A DNA stretch of 64,000 nt, taken from positions 62,001 through 126,000 of the forward strand of contig CAWGOJ010000018.1 of NCBI GenBank assembly GCA_963824195.1. The letters are read 5' to 3'. The stretch comes from Bog-473 sp963824195 (GTDB lineage Bacteria; Actinomycetota; Acidimicrobiia; Acidimicrobiales; RAAP-2). Position numbers and translations under genes: made by a program. Below are positions 41,046-50,329 of the stretch, piece after piece; within the stretch, counting starts at the first letter, position 1; every line of letters begins with the position of its first letter. The notes beneath the pieces are model-generated. The model did no database searches and had not been told where the DNA came from. It saw only the letters and a program-made list of their open reading frames with translations.

Positions 41046-42851
41046 ATGCTCCGACCTCAAGACACCACCACGCGAGAGACGAAGAGGCTCGACGGCATGT
41101 GGGGCTTCACCGCGGACATGGACGCCGTCGGCCGGGACCAGTGCTGGTGGCGGGCAGATCTGCCCGGCGCGACGCGAATGCCGGTCCCGAGCAGCTTCAA
41201 CGACGTCCTCGTCGATCCTCGTGTGCACGACCATGTCGGCGATGTCTGGTACCAACGACGGGTGTTCGTTCCACGCGGCTGGGCAGGTCAGCGGGTGGTG
41301 CTGCGCTTCGACGCCGCCACTCATCGGGCCACCGCCTGGGTCGGAGATACCGAGGTGGCCGAGCACGAAGGCGGCTACACGCCGTTCGAAGCGGACATCA
41401 CCGGTCTCGTGCCGGCCGGCCAGGAGTTCCGCCTCACGGTCGTCGTGAACAACGAGCTCACATGGCAGTCCATCCCACCGGGGACGGTGGAGGTGATGCC
41501 CGACGGTGCCCGACGGCAGCGCCAATACCACGACTTCTTCAACTATGCCGGCTTGCACAGGAGCGTCTGGCTGTACTCGTCACCGGGCTCTTACGTTGAC
41601 GACGTCACCGTGGTGACCGACGTGGAGAGCGGCACGGGCGTGGTCCGGTACACGACGGCCGTCGCACAGCAGGGCGCCGGAACGGTGCAGGTGGAGCTCA
41701 GGGACGCCGAGGGGAAAACCGTGACGACCTCGTCGGGCAACGAGGGCGAGCTTCGAGTGCCGGATCCGGAGCTATGGCAGCCGGGGCGAGGATATCTCTA
41801 CGAGCTGCAGATCGAAGTGCTCGACGACGACACCGTCGTGGACCGGTACGCGGTGCCCGTCGGCATCCGTTCCGTGCGGGTCGACGGCACGCGGTTCCTC
41901 ATCAACGGCGAACCCTTCTACTTCCGCGGCTTCGGCAAGCACGAGGATCTCAACGTGCACGGCCGTGGTCACGATGACGTGGCGATGGTGCACGACTTCT
42001 CGCTGCTGTCGTGGATCGGTGCGAACTCCTTCCGGACCTCGCACTATCCCTACGCGGAGGAGGTGCTCGACCAGGCCGATCGGCAGGGCATCGTCGTGAT
42101 CGACGAGACCGCCGCCGTGGGGCTCAACCTGGGCGTCGGTGGTGGCCTGTTCCTCGGTGGCCCGAGGACGACGTTCTCCGAGGGCACGATCGGCGCGGCG
42201 ACGCAAGAGGTCCACCGCCTGGCCATAGAGGAGCTGATCGCCCGGGACAAGAACCACCCCTGCGTCGTACTCTGGAGCCTCGCCAACGAGCCCGAATCCC
42301 ACACCGACGCTGCCCGCGACTACTTCGAGCCGTTGTTCGCCACGGCGAGGCAGGCCGACCCCAGCCGCCCGGTCGGCTTCGTGAACATGATGTTCGCCCT
42401 CCCGGACACCTGCACGGTCACCGAGCTGGCGGACGTCGTCATGGTCAACCGGTACTACGGATGGTACGTCGAGCCCGGTGACCTCGACGCCGCCGAGCGC
42501 GGCCTGGAAGCCGAGCTGTCGGCCTGGTCCAGCCGCCACGGCAAGCCCATCATCGTGACGGAGTACGGCGCCGACACCATCGCCGGTCTCCACACGACGG
42601 ACGGCACCCTGTGGAGCGAGGAGTACCAGACGGCACTGCTCGAGACCTATCACCGGGTATTCGACCGGGTTGATGCCGTCGTGGGCGAGCACGTCTGGAA
42701 CTTCGCGGACTTCGCGACAGGGCCATCCTTCATGCGGGTCGACGGCAACAAGAAGGGCGTCTTCACCCGGGACCGCCGGCCCAAGATGGCCGCCCACGAG
42801 TTGCGGCGGCGTTGGACCGGCGTCAGCTCACCGGACCGGTCGAGTGCCTGA
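41046..42851 (+). CDS. uidA: Beta-glucuronidase (GH2)
   Basis: A 601-aa GH2 enzyme with sugar-binding (residues 10-175), immunoglobulin-like and TIM-barrel domains. Catalytic acid in WSLANEPESHTD, nucleophile in IVTEYGADTIAG, the NRYYGWYVEPGD block, and the glucuronate-recognising Asn-Lys in DGNKKGVFTR; HYPYAEEVLDQADRQGI and NFADFATGPSFMRV complete the pattern. No signal peptide, so it acts on imported glucuronides. GAGGAGGG precedes the ATG. Its last 29 bases overlap the end of the convergent LacI gene. Releases glucuronate for uxaC. Confidence 0.95.
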   Translation: MLRPQDTTTRETKRLDGMWGFTADMDAVGRDQCWWRADLPGATRMPVPSSFNDVLVDPRVHDHVGDVWYQRRVFVPRGWAGQRVVLRFDAATHRATAWVGDTEVAEHEGGYTPFEADITGLVPAGQEFRLTVVVNNELTWQSIPPGTVEVMPDGARRQRQYHDFFNYAGLHRSVWLYSSPGSYVDDVTVVTDVESGTGVVRYTTAVAQQGAGTVQVELRDAEGKTVTTSSGNEGELRVPDPELWQPGRGYLYELQIEVLDDDTVVDRYAVPVGIRSVRVDGTRFLINGEPFYFRGFGKHEDLNVHGRGHDDVAMVHDFSLLSWIGANSFRTSHYPYAEEVLDQADRQGIVVIDETAAVGLNLGVGGGLFLGGPRTTFSEGTIGAATQEVHRLAIEELIARDKNHPCVVLWSLANEPESHTDAARDYFEPLFATARQADPSRPVGFVNMMFALPDTCTVTELADVVMVNRYYGWYVEPGDLDAAERGLEAELSAWSSRHGKPIIVTEYGADTIAGLHTTDGTLWSEEYQTALLETYHRVFDRVDAVVGEHVWNFADFATGPSFMRVDGNKKGVFTRDRRPKMAAHELRRRWTGVSSPDRSSA

Positions 42852-43791
42852 CGACGAACGCCCCAAACAGCTCCCTCCTCGAGGGCTCCTCGCTCAGCAT
42901 GGCGACCGCAGCTCTACCCGCTTCGCCTGTCGGCATGCCGATGGTGGTGAGAGGAGGTGCCACCATGGCCGCCATCGGCACGTCGTCGAAGCCGACCACG
43001 CTGACGTCGCCGGGGATGGAGATCCCGCGGGCGGTCAGGCCGGCGATGACACCGAGCGCCATCTGGTCGTTGAAGGCCATGACGGCCGACACGTTGCTGT
43101 CGACGACTCGCTGTGCGACGTCGACGGCTGCTTCGAAGGTCGGCTCGGCCACGGCGAGCTCCACGACTTTCATGCCGGTGGCGCGGCTGGTGCGCCGGAC
43201 GGCGACCCGGCGTTCGCTGGTGGCCCACGATCCCCGCGGGCCACCGAGGTAGGCCAGGCGGCGGTGGCCGAGCGACGCCAGATGATGCAGCGCGTCGGCG
43301 ACAGCCGGAGCCGTCCGGAACAAAACGGAGGCATGCCCCCGGACGGGGCGGTTGACGAAGACCGCCGGCTTGCCCTCCATGGACTCGAGCGCCCGGTGAA
43401 GCCGACGGGGCGAGAGCACGACGAACCCCTCCACGTCGCGGACCATCGTCTGGGCCGCTCTCACCTCTTCGTCGGGGTGCTCTGCGGTGTCGACGAGGAG
43501 CACCTGCAGATCGGCCTCCCTGGCGGCGCGCTCCACCGATCGGACCAGGGACGCGAAGTGCGGGTTGGTGATGTCCGGGACGATCACCGCGATGTTGCCG
43601 GTTCGCCCGGTGATGAGGCCCCGTGCGGCGCGGTTCGGCACGAAGCCGAGCTCGCGCACCGCCTTCTCGACCCGGCGCCGGGTGGCTGGCGCCACCTTGT
43701 CAGGGACGTTGAGCGTTCGGGACACCGTCGCTGCATGGACTCCGGCACGCGCCGCGACATCGAGGATGGTCACTCGTTGCCTCGCGTGCAC
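42823..43791 (-). CDS. LacI-family repressor, probable regulator of glucuronide use
   Basis: A 322-aa repressor. N-terminal helix-turn-helix VTILDVAARAGVHAATVSRTL with hinge ATRRRVEKAVRELGFVPN, then the periplasmic-binding-like sugar domain (IAVIVPDITNPHFASLV, AYLGGPRGSWATSERR, VSAVMAFNDQMALGVIAGL, VSVVGFDDVPMAAMVAPPL). GTG 43791 chosen because TAGGGT is eight bases upstream, giving a leaderless start. Divergent from the uronate reductase gene and convergent with uidA; the palindromes at 39462 and 59240 are its likely sites. Confidence 0.88.
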   Translation of the reverse strand: MHARQRVTILDVAARAGVHAATVSRTLNVPDKVAPATRRRVEKAVRELGFVPNRAARGLITGRTGNIAVIVPDITNPHFASLVRSVERAAREADLQVLLVDTAEHPDEEVRAAQTMVRDVEGFVVLSPRRLHRALESMEGKPAVFVNRPVRGHASVLFRTAPAVADALHHLASLGHRRLAYLGGPRGSWATSERRVAVRRTSRATGMKVVELAVAEPTFEAAVDVAQRVVDSNVSAVMAFNDQMALGVIAGLTARGISIPGDVSVVGFDDVPMAAMVAPPLTTIGMPTGEAGRAAVAMLSEEPSRRELFGAFVVRHSTGPVS

Positions 43792-43799
43792 GGCGCCCG

Positions 43800-43805
43800 A
43801 CCCTA
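43800..43805 (-). promoter_or_regulatory. Leaderless -10 element (TAGGGT) of the LacI gene
   Basis: TAGGGT on the minus strand stands eight bases before the GTG at 43791, with no ribosome site between. The same 24-bp gap must hold the promoter or start of the divergent reductase gene at 43815. Confidence 0.45.
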
Positions 43806-43814
43806 CACGCGGCC

Positions 43815-45230
43815 ATGCGCAGACCGGAGCTGTCGGTGAACGCCTCGCGGCCACAACGATTGACGGCGGGCACCGTCGCGCTTGCCCGCGCGGAACGACC
43901 CACCTATGACCGCACCTCGCCGCCGGTCATCGCCCATCTCGGATTCGGCTCCTTCGCCAAGGCCCATCTCGGCCTGTACGCCGACGATCTCCTGCGACGT
44001 GGCCAGCCGGGCATGATCCGAGGCGTCTCCATCACGAGCCGCGGCGCGGAGGACCGGTTGACACCACAGGACGGGTTGTACACCGTCGCCGAAAGGGAGC
44101 CCGGCACGCGGGTGTCACTCCGGGTCCTGGGAGCACTGGCGTCAATGGAGACGGGCGCGGCCGCCGCGCTCGATGCCATGGCAGCCCCCACGACGAACCT
44201 CGTCACGCTCACCATCACGGAGAAGGGCTACGAGGTCACCGCCGAAGAGCTGGAACATGCGGACGCCCCCATGTCGGCTCCGGCGCTCATCGCGTTGGCG
44301 CTCGCCCGCCGCCGCCGGGCCGGGCTGGCACCGCCGGTCTTCGCCTCCCTCGACAACCTGCTGGACAACGGGCGCGTCCTGCAGACACGGGTCGTCGAGG
44401 CCGCCAACCGATTCGATCCCTCCCTGGCGGAGTGGATCACGTGCGAGGTCGCATTCCCGAGCTCGGTCGTGGACCGCATGGTGCCCGCTCCGACCGAGCG
44501 GGACTTGGAGGACATCGGCTCCCGGCTCGGCCTGGTCGACCGGGCCGCCGTCAGCACCGAGCACCACCGATCCTGGATCGTCGAGGCCGTCGAGGCCCTC
44601 GAGCCGCTGGCCGGGGTCGGCGTCGAGCTGGTCGACGACGTCACACCGTTCGAGCGGCGGAAGCTGTGGTTGCTCAACGGTCCTCACTCGGCCGTCGCCT
44701 ACGGCGGCCTGCTGGCGGGCTGCGACACCGTCGCCCATGCCGTGGGGCATGCCGCCGTCGCGCCGTTCGTCCGACGCCTGGTCGAGCAGACGCTCGAAGT
44801 CGCTGCACTCCCCGCCGCCCTCGGACCGGCGCAATTCGCCGACGATGCGCTCCGCCGTTTCGCCAACCCCACCCTGGGTCACACCTGCGCGCAGGTGGGT
44901 GCGGACGGTTCGAGCAAGCTGCCGCAGCGCCTCGTGCCCGTGGCCGCTGCCCGCCGGGCTCGTGGGCTCGACACCGACATGTTCGCGGTCGTCGCGGCGA
45001 TCTGGATCGCCGGCACCGCCGGGCTCCGTGTCCGCGGTGCCGAGCTCCCCGCCCTGGAGGACCCCGTGGCCGCGGACCTGCGCAGCGCCGTCTCCCGGGG
45101 CGACGGCCTGCATCGTCTCAGCAGCCTGGCCCTGGCGGGCCGCGCCGATGCCTCGTTCGTCGCCGATGTGGCCCGGGCGCTGGATCGCCTCGGCGACTCC
45201 GGCCTCGCGCTGCTGGAGGCACCGTGGTGA
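43815..45230 (+). CDS. uxuB: Mannitol dehydrogenase family oxidoreductase, probable fructuronate reductase
   Basis: A 471-aa long-chain polyol dehydrogenase. The NAD site IAHLGFGSFAKAHLGLYADDL, SITSRGAEDRLTPQDGLYTV, LTITEKGYEV, SLDNLLDNGRVL, EVAFPSSVVDRMVP and KLWLLNGPHSAVAYGG (catalytic Lys and Asn/His region) are standard. In an uronate cluster the expected reaction is fructuronate to mannonate with NADH (UxuB); no mannonate dehydratase gene is present. Its last bases overlap the LarA-family gene (GTGA), so the product may pass straight to that enzyme. Confidence 0.82.
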   Translation: MRRPELSVNASRPQRLTAGTVALARAERPTYDRTSPPVIAHLGFGSFAKAHLGLYADDLLRRGQPGMIRGVSITSRGAEDRLTPQDGLYTVAEREPGTRVSLRVLGALASMETGAAAALDAMAAPTTNLVTLTITEKGYEVTAEELEHADAPMSAPALIALALARRRRAGLAPPVFASLDNLLDNGRVLQTRVVEAANRFDPSLAEWITCEVAFPSSVVDRMVPAPTERDLEDIGSRLGLVDRAAVSTEHHRSWIVEAVEALEPLAGVGVELVDDVTPFERRKLWLLNGPHSAVAYGGLLAGCDTVAHAVGHAAVAPFVRRLVEQTLEVAALPAALGPAQFADDALRRFANPTLGHTCAQVGADGSSKLPQRLVPVAAARRARGLDTDMFAVVAAIWIAGTAGLRVRGAELPALEDPVAADLRSAVSRGDGLHRLSSLALAGRADASFVADVARALDRLGDSGLALLEAPW

Positions 45231-46459
45231 CCGCGACACTGGGAGGCCCGGGCCAGCTCCTGGCCGACGAGGACGTACGCGCCTTCGTGCGCGCGCAGGT
45301 CAGCGCGCTCGACCTCTCCGGCCGGTCCCTCTGCCTGGTCGTCCCCGACGCCACGCGCCGCTGCCCACTGCCGCTCCTGTTGCAGGCCATTGAGGAGGGG
45401 GCCGGTGGCCGCTTCAGCGCGTGCACCGCCGTGGTGGCCCTCGGGACACACGCCCCGATGACCGACGATGCGCGGCGCGCCCTCGTCGGTCCGGTGTCCT
45501 TCCCGACGGTCAACCACGCGTGGTGGGATGACGAGACATTCGTCGACGTGGGGACGCTCAGTGCCGAAACGGTGTCCCGGCTTTCCGTCGGACGCCTCGA
45601 AGAGGAGATCGACGTGCGGATCAACCGTCTGGCGGTCGAAAGCGATGTCACGTTGATCGTCGGGCCCGTGCTCCCGCACGAGGTGGTCGGCTTCTCCGGT
45701 GGCAACAAGTACCTCTTCCCAGGCCTGTCGGGCCAGGAGCTGATCGATGTCACCCACTGGCTGGGCGCGCTGATCACGAGCAGCGAGATCATCGGCCGGC
45801 CGGGGATCACACCGGTGCGCGCGCTGATCGACGCTGCCGCGGAGCTGGTCCTCGGTGAGCGGCACGCGCTCTGCGTCGTGGTTGACCACGCGACAGGCAG
45901 CCCGCAGTCGCTGGCCTTCGGTGAGCCGACGGCCTCGTGGGCGGCCGCGGCCGACGTGGCGGCGCAGACGCACGTCGAGTACGTGGATGCTCCGGTCGGG
46001 CGGGTGCTCTCCCTGGTGCCGCGTCGGTATCCCGACCTGTGGACCGGGGCCAAGGGCTTCTACAAGGTGGAGCCGGTCGTCGCCGATGGTGGCGAAGTGG
46101 TCCTGTACGCGCCGCACATTCGCGAGATCGCTGCCATGCACCCCGCGCTGGCCGACATCGGGTACCACTGCAGGGACTACATCCTCGCCCACTGGGATCG
46201 ATACCGTCGCTACCCGCGGGGCGAGTTGGCCCACTCCACGCATCTGTTCGGCGCCGGAACCTACGACCCCGTGCACGGCGAACGTCAGCGCGTGCAGGTC
46301 ACGCTGGCCACCGCCATCCCCGAGGAAGTGGTGAGGCGGGCGAACCTGAACTACCGGTCGCCCGCCGAGGTCGATGCCGAGGCGTGGGCGTCCGATCCGG
46401 ACACGCTGGTCGTCCCCGAGGCCGGCGAGGTGCTGTACCGACTCCGCTCACACCCCTAG
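45227..46459 (+). CDS. LarA-family nickel-pincer racemase/epimerase, proposed mannonate-gluconate epimerase
   Basis: A 410-aa LarA (DUF2088) protein. LarA-type enzymes racemise 2-hydroxy acids with a covalently bound nickel pincer cofactor. The metal and cofactor residues keep the L. plantarum spacing: His152 in LPHEVVGFSGGNK, Lys162 in the same block (10 apart) and His178 in DVTHWLG (16 on); Arg44 in VPDATRR and His75 in LGTHAPM also fit. Other marks are KGFYKVEP and HSTHLFGAG. Coupled by GTGA to the uronate reductase, its natural substrate could be D-mannonate (C2 epimerisation to D-gluconate). The larB/C/E cofactor genes are not in the window. Confidence 0.78.
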   Translation: MTATLGGPGQLLADEDVRAFVRAQVSALDLSGRSLCLVVPDATRRCPLPLLLQAIEEGAGGRFSACTAVVALGTHAPMTDDARRALVGPVSFPTVNHAWWDDETFVDVGTLSAETVSRLSVGRLEEEIDVRINRLAVESDVTLIVGPVLPHEVVGFSGGNKYLFPGLSGQELIDVTHWLGALITSSEIIGRPGITPVRALIDAAAELVLGERHALCVVVDHATGSPQSLAFGEPTASWAAAADVAAQTHVEYVDAPVGRVLSLVPRRYPDLWTGAKGFYKVEPVVADGGEVVLYAPHIREIAAMHPALADIGYHCRDYILAHWDRYRRYPRGELAHSTHLFGAGTYDPVHGERQRVQVTLATAIPEEVVRRANLNYRSPAEVDAEAWASDPDTLVVPEAGEVLYRLRSHP

Positions 46460-46475
46460 GACGGGGCCCGGAGGG

Positions 46476-47465
46476 TCACTCCCCCGGATACACGACTCCA
46501 ACCTGGGCGCGGATGGCGTCGAGTGTGGCGGCCAAGGCGAGCGTCTCGTCCAACGGCATGACCGAGCTCTCGGTCGACCCTTCGGACAGGCAGCGGTGGA
46601 CCTCCTCGATCTCGAACCGGAGGCCGTTACCCTCGTACGAGCCGTCGATCCGCTCGGGTCCGGCGCGGGTCGTCACGGTCAAGAAGTTCGGGCAGTGCAT
46701 CAGCGCGGGAAGGTCGATCCACCCATCCGTGCCCGAGATCCGGGCCGTGCACGACATGCCCACGCGGATGGCTGCCTTGACCACGCCCAGCTTCGCCCCC
46801 GGATGGTGCAGCACTGCGGCGACGACCTCGTCGACCCCCGTTCCCCCGACGACCCCGTCGGCGACCACGTGCTCGGGCGTGCCCAGCACGAGCGAGCACA
46901 GCTGGATCGGATAGATGCCCAGATCGAGCAGCGCCCCCCCACCGAGGGCGACGTCGAAGAGCCGATGGTCCGGTTCCATCGGCCGCCGGAACCCGAAATC
47001 CCCCTCGACCAGCAGCGGCTCACCGATACGACCGTGCCCGATCATTTCGACCAACGACCGGTACGCCGGGAGGAACCGGCTCCAGATCGCCTCCATCAGG
47101 AACAAACCACGGCTCCGGGCCTCTTCGATCATCGCGGCCGACTGAGCCTCGTTGAGCGCGAAGGGCTTCTCGCACAGGACGTGCTTGCCGGCTCGGAGGA
47201 GGCTCAGGGTGTCGAGCTCGTGGCGCGACTGAGGCGTGGCCACGTACACGACGTCCACATCCGGATCGGCCGCGAGCGATTCGTAGTCTCCGTACCTGGT
47301 CGGGATGGCGAACCTGTCACCGAAGGCCTCGGCACGTTCGGCCGAACGCGAAGCCACGGCCACGATCGTCCCGCCGTCGACCATCTGCATGGCGTCGGCG
47401 AACCCCGTCGCGATCGCCCCCGGGCCGACCACTCCCCAGCGGATCACGCCGGCATCCGCCCGCAC
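46476..47465 (-). CDS. Gfo/Idh/MocA-family sugar oxidoreductase
   Basis: A 329-aa NAD(P)-dependent enzyme. Rossmann start IRWGVVGPGAIATGFADAM, VDVVYVATPQSRHELDTL, HVLCEKPFALNEAQSA (the EKP catalytic Lys), LLVEGDFGFRRPMEP and GGGALLDLGIYPIQL with the conserved Asp/His. It resembles D-xylose or trans-dihydrodiol-type dehydrogenases; substrate unknown. GGGAGG before GTG 47465 decides the start and trims a long spurious extension. Divergent from xylA across a LacI-type operator, so probably co-regulated with xylose genes. Confidence 0.85.
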   Translation of the reverse strand: MRADAGVIRWGVVGPGAIATGFADAMQMVDGGTIVAVASRSAERAEAFGDRFAIPTRYGDYESLAADPDVDVVYVATPQSRHELDTLSLLRAGKHVLCEKPFALNEAQSAAMIEEARSRGLFLMEAIWSRFLPAYRSLVEMIGHGRIGEPLLVEGDFGFRRPMEPDHRLFDVALGGGALLDLGIYPIQLCSLVLGTPEHVVADGVVGGTGVDEVVAAVLHHPGAKLGVVKAAIRVGMSCTARISGTDGWIDLPALMHCPNFLTVTTRAGPERIDGSYEGNGLRFEIEEVHRCLSEGSTESSVMPLDETLALAATLDAIRAQVGVVYPGE

Positions 47466-47566
47466 GCCGCGACCTCCCGACACTGACCATGGCGCCCGCT
47501 GCAGCTGGACAGGTGCATCACGACCACGCCCGCATTCGACCTCGCTCTCCCCCATCACCCCGCTTC

Positions 47567-47580
47567 TGATAACGCTATCA
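47567..47580. promoter_or_regulatory. LacI-family operator TGATAACGCTATCA upstream of xylA
   Basis: A 14-bp near-palindrome (one of seven pairs mismatched) with the central CG typical of LacI-family sites, between the divergent Gfo/Idh gene and xylA. A related sequence, TGGTAGCGGTAACA, lies before the GH2 gene (56915-56928 on the minus strand). The LacI gene at 50330 is a likely partner. Confidence 0.65.
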
Positions 47581-47661
47581 TCGGTTCTCGCCCTGGACAC
47601 CACTCGGTCCGGCCGACGTCGGGGCGTGCACCGCCGGCGGTGTTGCAGCGACAGGAGGACC

Positions 47662-48819
47662 ATGACCGACCCCTTCACCCCCCGACCCGAACACCACTTC
47701 ACCTTCGGCCTGTGGACCGTCGGAAACCCAGGGCGGGACCCGTTCGGGGACGCGGTGCGCCCTCCCCTGGACCCCGTCGACGCCGTGCACCGGTTGGCCG
47801 ACGTGGGCGCCTATGGCGTCTCCTTCCACGACAACGACCTCGTGCCCGCCGGCACGGCGGCAACGGATCGGCAGGACATCGTCAAGCGGTTCCGCCGGGC
47901 CCTCGATGCCACGGGGATGCACGTCCCGATGGTGACCACCAACCTGTTCTGGCGCCCCGTCTTCAAGGAAGGTGCCTTCACCGCCAACGACCCCAGGGTA
48001 CGACGGTTCGCCGTGAAGAAGGCGTGCGAGGCGACCGAGCTGGGCGCCGAGCTGGGGGCTCAGGTGTTCGTGCTCTGGGGAGGCCGGGAGGGGATGGAGG
48101 CCGAGGCGGCGAAGGACGTACGGGTGGCACTCGACCGGTACAAAGAGGCGATCGACCTCGTGTGCGAGCACATCTCGGACCGCGGGCTGCACCTTCGTAT
48201 CGCCCTCGAGCCGAAGCCGAACGAGCCGCGGGGGGACATCCTGCTCCCCACCGTCGGGCACGCCCTCGCCTTCATCGGATCCCTCGAACACCCCGACATG
48301 GTCGGGCTCAACCCCGAGTTCGCCCACGAGACCATGAGCGGGCTCTCCTTCTCCCAGGCTGTTGCGCAGACACTGTGGCACGGCAAGCTGTTCCACATCG
48401 ACCTCAACGCACAGCGGATCGGGAAATTCGACCAGGACTTCCGCTTCGGCTCGGAGGGCATCCGCGACGCCTTCTACGTGGTCAAGCTCCTCGAGGACGC
48501 GCGGTGGGACGGCATGCGCCACTTCGACGCCCATCCCTACCGGACCGAGGACAGCGACGGCGTCTGGGATTTCGCCCGCGGCTGCATTCGGACCTACCTG
48601 ATCCTGGCCGACAAGGCCCGCCGATTCCACGAGGACTCCGAGATCCAGGACGCCCTGCGCGTCACCAAGGCGGCGGAGCTGGCCGAGTCCACCGCCGGTG
48701 AGGGTGGGCTCGAAGGGATCCTGTCGTCGGACTACGACGAGGATGCGCTGGCCGCGCAGGGCTACGGCAACGAGCGCTTGGACCAGCTCGTGACGGAGTT
48801 GCTCCTCGGAGTGCGCTAG
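47662..48819 (+). CDS. xylA: Xylose isomerase
   Basis: A 385-aa TIM-barrel isomerase turning D-xylose into D-xylulose. GVSFHDNDLVP with the catalytic His, GAFTANDPRVRRFAVKK, FVLWGGREGMEAE, ALEPKPNEPRGDILLPT, NPEFAHETMSGLSF and FHIDLNAQRIGKFDQD give the full metal and substrate site of the short actinobacterial class. ACAGGAGGACC precedes the ATG. One base overlaps xylB (TAGTG). Confidence 0.96.
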   Translation: MTDPFTPRPEHHFTFGLWTVGNPGRDPFGDAVRPPLDPVDAVHRLADVGAYGVSFHDNDLVPAGTAATDRQDIVKRFRRALDATGMHVPMVTTNLFWRPVFKEGAFTANDPRVRRFAVKKACEATELGAELGAQVFVLWGGREGMEAEAAKDVRVALDRYKEAIDLVCEHISDRGLHLRIALEPKPNEPRGDILLPTVGHALAFIGSLEHPDMVGLNPEFAHETMSGLSFSQAVAQTLWHGKLFHIDLNAQRIGKFDQDFRFGSEGIRDAFYVVKLLEDARWDGMRHFDAHPYRTEDSDGVWDFARGCIRTYLILADKARRFHEDSEIQDALRVTKAAELAESTAGEGGLEGILSSDYDEDALAAQGYGNERLDQLVTELLLGVR

Positions 48820-50240
48820 TGCCCCTGGTGGTCGGGGTGGACTCGTCCACTTCGGCGTGCAAGGTGCAGGTGCGCGACGCCGAGTCCGGCAGCGTGGTGT
48901 CGTCGGGACGAGCAGCGCACCCTCCGACGACGCCACCCCGCAGCGAGCAGCATCCTCGCGACTGGGAGGCGGCATTCCACGCTGCCTGTGCGGAGGCGCG
49001 GCTGCCCACGACCTTTCGCCCCGACGCCATCGCCGTCGCCGCCCAGCAGCACGGTCTCGTCGTCCTCGGCGACGACGGCCAGGTCCTACGCCCCGCCAAG
49101 CTCTGGAACGACACCGAGTCGGCACCGGACACCGAGGAGCTCCTGGCCGGGCTCGACGGAGGACCCGCGGCGTGGGCCGCGGCCTGCGGGAGCGTGCCCG
49201 TCCCTGCCTTCACCATCACGAAATTGCATTGGCTGCACCGTTGCGAGCCCGAGGTGCTACGTCGAGCGTCGTCCGTCATGCTGCCGCACGACTGGCTGAC
49301 GTTCCGGCTCACCGGGCGACGCGTCACCGACCGAGGCGACGCGTCGGGCACCGGCTATTGGTCCCCCGCCGAGTCCTGCTACCGGCTCGACCTGCTGGAA
49401 CTGGTCGACGCCGAGGTCGACTGGAAGGCGACTCTCCCCGAGGTGCTGGCCCCCACGACGCCCGCCGGGGACTGGCCCGTCACCGGAGCACGGGTCGGTC
49501 CGGGAACCGGGGACAACATGGCGGCCGCCCTCGGCCTGGGGCTCCGACCCGGAGACCTGGCGCTGAGCCTGGGCACGAGCGGCACCGCGTTCACCGTCAG
49601 CGACCAGCCCAGCGCCGACCCGAGCGGCACCGTCGCCGGCTTCGCCGACGCGACCGGTCGCTACCTGCCTCTGGTGTGCACCATGAACGCGACCAAGGTG
49701 ACCGACGCCGTGGCGCGGCTGCTCGGCGTGGACCATGGGCGTTTGGACCATCTGGCGCTGGAGGCGCCCGCCGGAGCGTCCGGCCTGGTGCTCGTGCCGC
49801 ACTTCGACGGCGAGCGCACGCCGAACCGCCCTGGTGCCACCGGCATGCTCACCGGTCTGCGCTCTGACGTGACCCCGGCGCAGCTCGCCCGTGCCGCGGT
49901 CGAAGGGGTGGTGTGCAACCTCCTGGCGGGCGCCGAAGCGCTCGGCTGGGAGGCTGTCGATGGACGGGTGTTCCTCATCGGTGGTGCGGCCCGGAGTGCC
50001 GCCTACCGGCGCGTCGTCGCCGACCTCACGGGGCGCACGATCGTGGTGCCGTCCGACCAGGAGCTGGTCGCCGCGGGCGCGGCGGTCCAGGCGGCCGTGG
50101 TGCACCTCGGATGCGACTTCGGACCGCTCAGCGACGCGTGGGGGCTGGGCCGGGGCGACGTCGTCGAACCCGACCGCTCGGTCGATCGCGCCGCCATCCG
50201 GGCCGCGTACGCCGATGCCGTGGGTGCCGGGGCCCCATGA
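48819..50240 (+). CDS. xylB: Xylulokinase (FGGY kinase)
   Basis: A 473-aa kinase making xylulose 5-phosphate. VVGVDSSTSACKVQV phosphate loop, AAQQHGLVVLGDDG, RPAKLWNDTES, ITKLHWLHRCEPEV, MLPHDWLTFRLTG, TDRGDASGTGYWSP, GTGDNMAAALGLG and FLIGGAARSAAYR are all FGGY/xylulokinase motifs. GTG 48819 overlaps the xylA stop by one base, a tight two-gene unit. Confidence 0.94.
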   Translation: MPLVVGVDSSTSACKVQVRDAESGSVVSSGRAAHPPTTPPRSEQHPRDWEAAFHAACAEARLPTTFRPDAIAVAAQQHGLVVLGDDGQVLRPAKLWNDTESAPDTEELLAGLDGGPAAWAAACGSVPVPAFTITKLHWLHRCEPEVLRRASSVMLPHDWLTFRLTGRRVTDRGDASGTGYWSPAESCYRLDLLELVDAEVDWKATLPEVLAPTTPAGDWPVTGARVGPGTGDNMAAALGLGLRPGDLALSLGTSGTAFTVSDQPSADPSGTVAGFADATGRYLPLVCTMNATKVTDAVARLLGVDHGRLDHLALEAPAGASGLVLVPHFDGERTPNRPGATGMLTGLRSDVTPAQLARAAVEGVVCNLLAGAEALGWEAVDGRVFLIGGAARSAAYRRVVADLTGRTIVVPSDQELVAAGAAVQAAVVHLGCDFGPLSDAWGLGRGDVVEPDRSVDRAAIRAAYADAVGAGAP

Positions 50241-50329
50241 CCTACCGGGCCCCGTCATCGTGACCATCGGCACGGGGCCCGACGCGCACGGGCCCGACGC
50301 GCTGGCCCTCGGCTCTGAGGAGGCCTGAG

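Noticed and set aside
46459..46500. Possible terminator hairpin between the convergent LarA-like and Gfo/Idh genes
   Set aside because: The GC-rich inverted bases (CCGGAGGG...CTCCCCCGG) pair imperfectly and lack a T run; too weak to call.
47578..49125. Minus-strand frame of 515 codons opposite xylA and xylB
   Set aside because: Low-complexity antisense shadow; xylA and xylB are certain on the plus strand.
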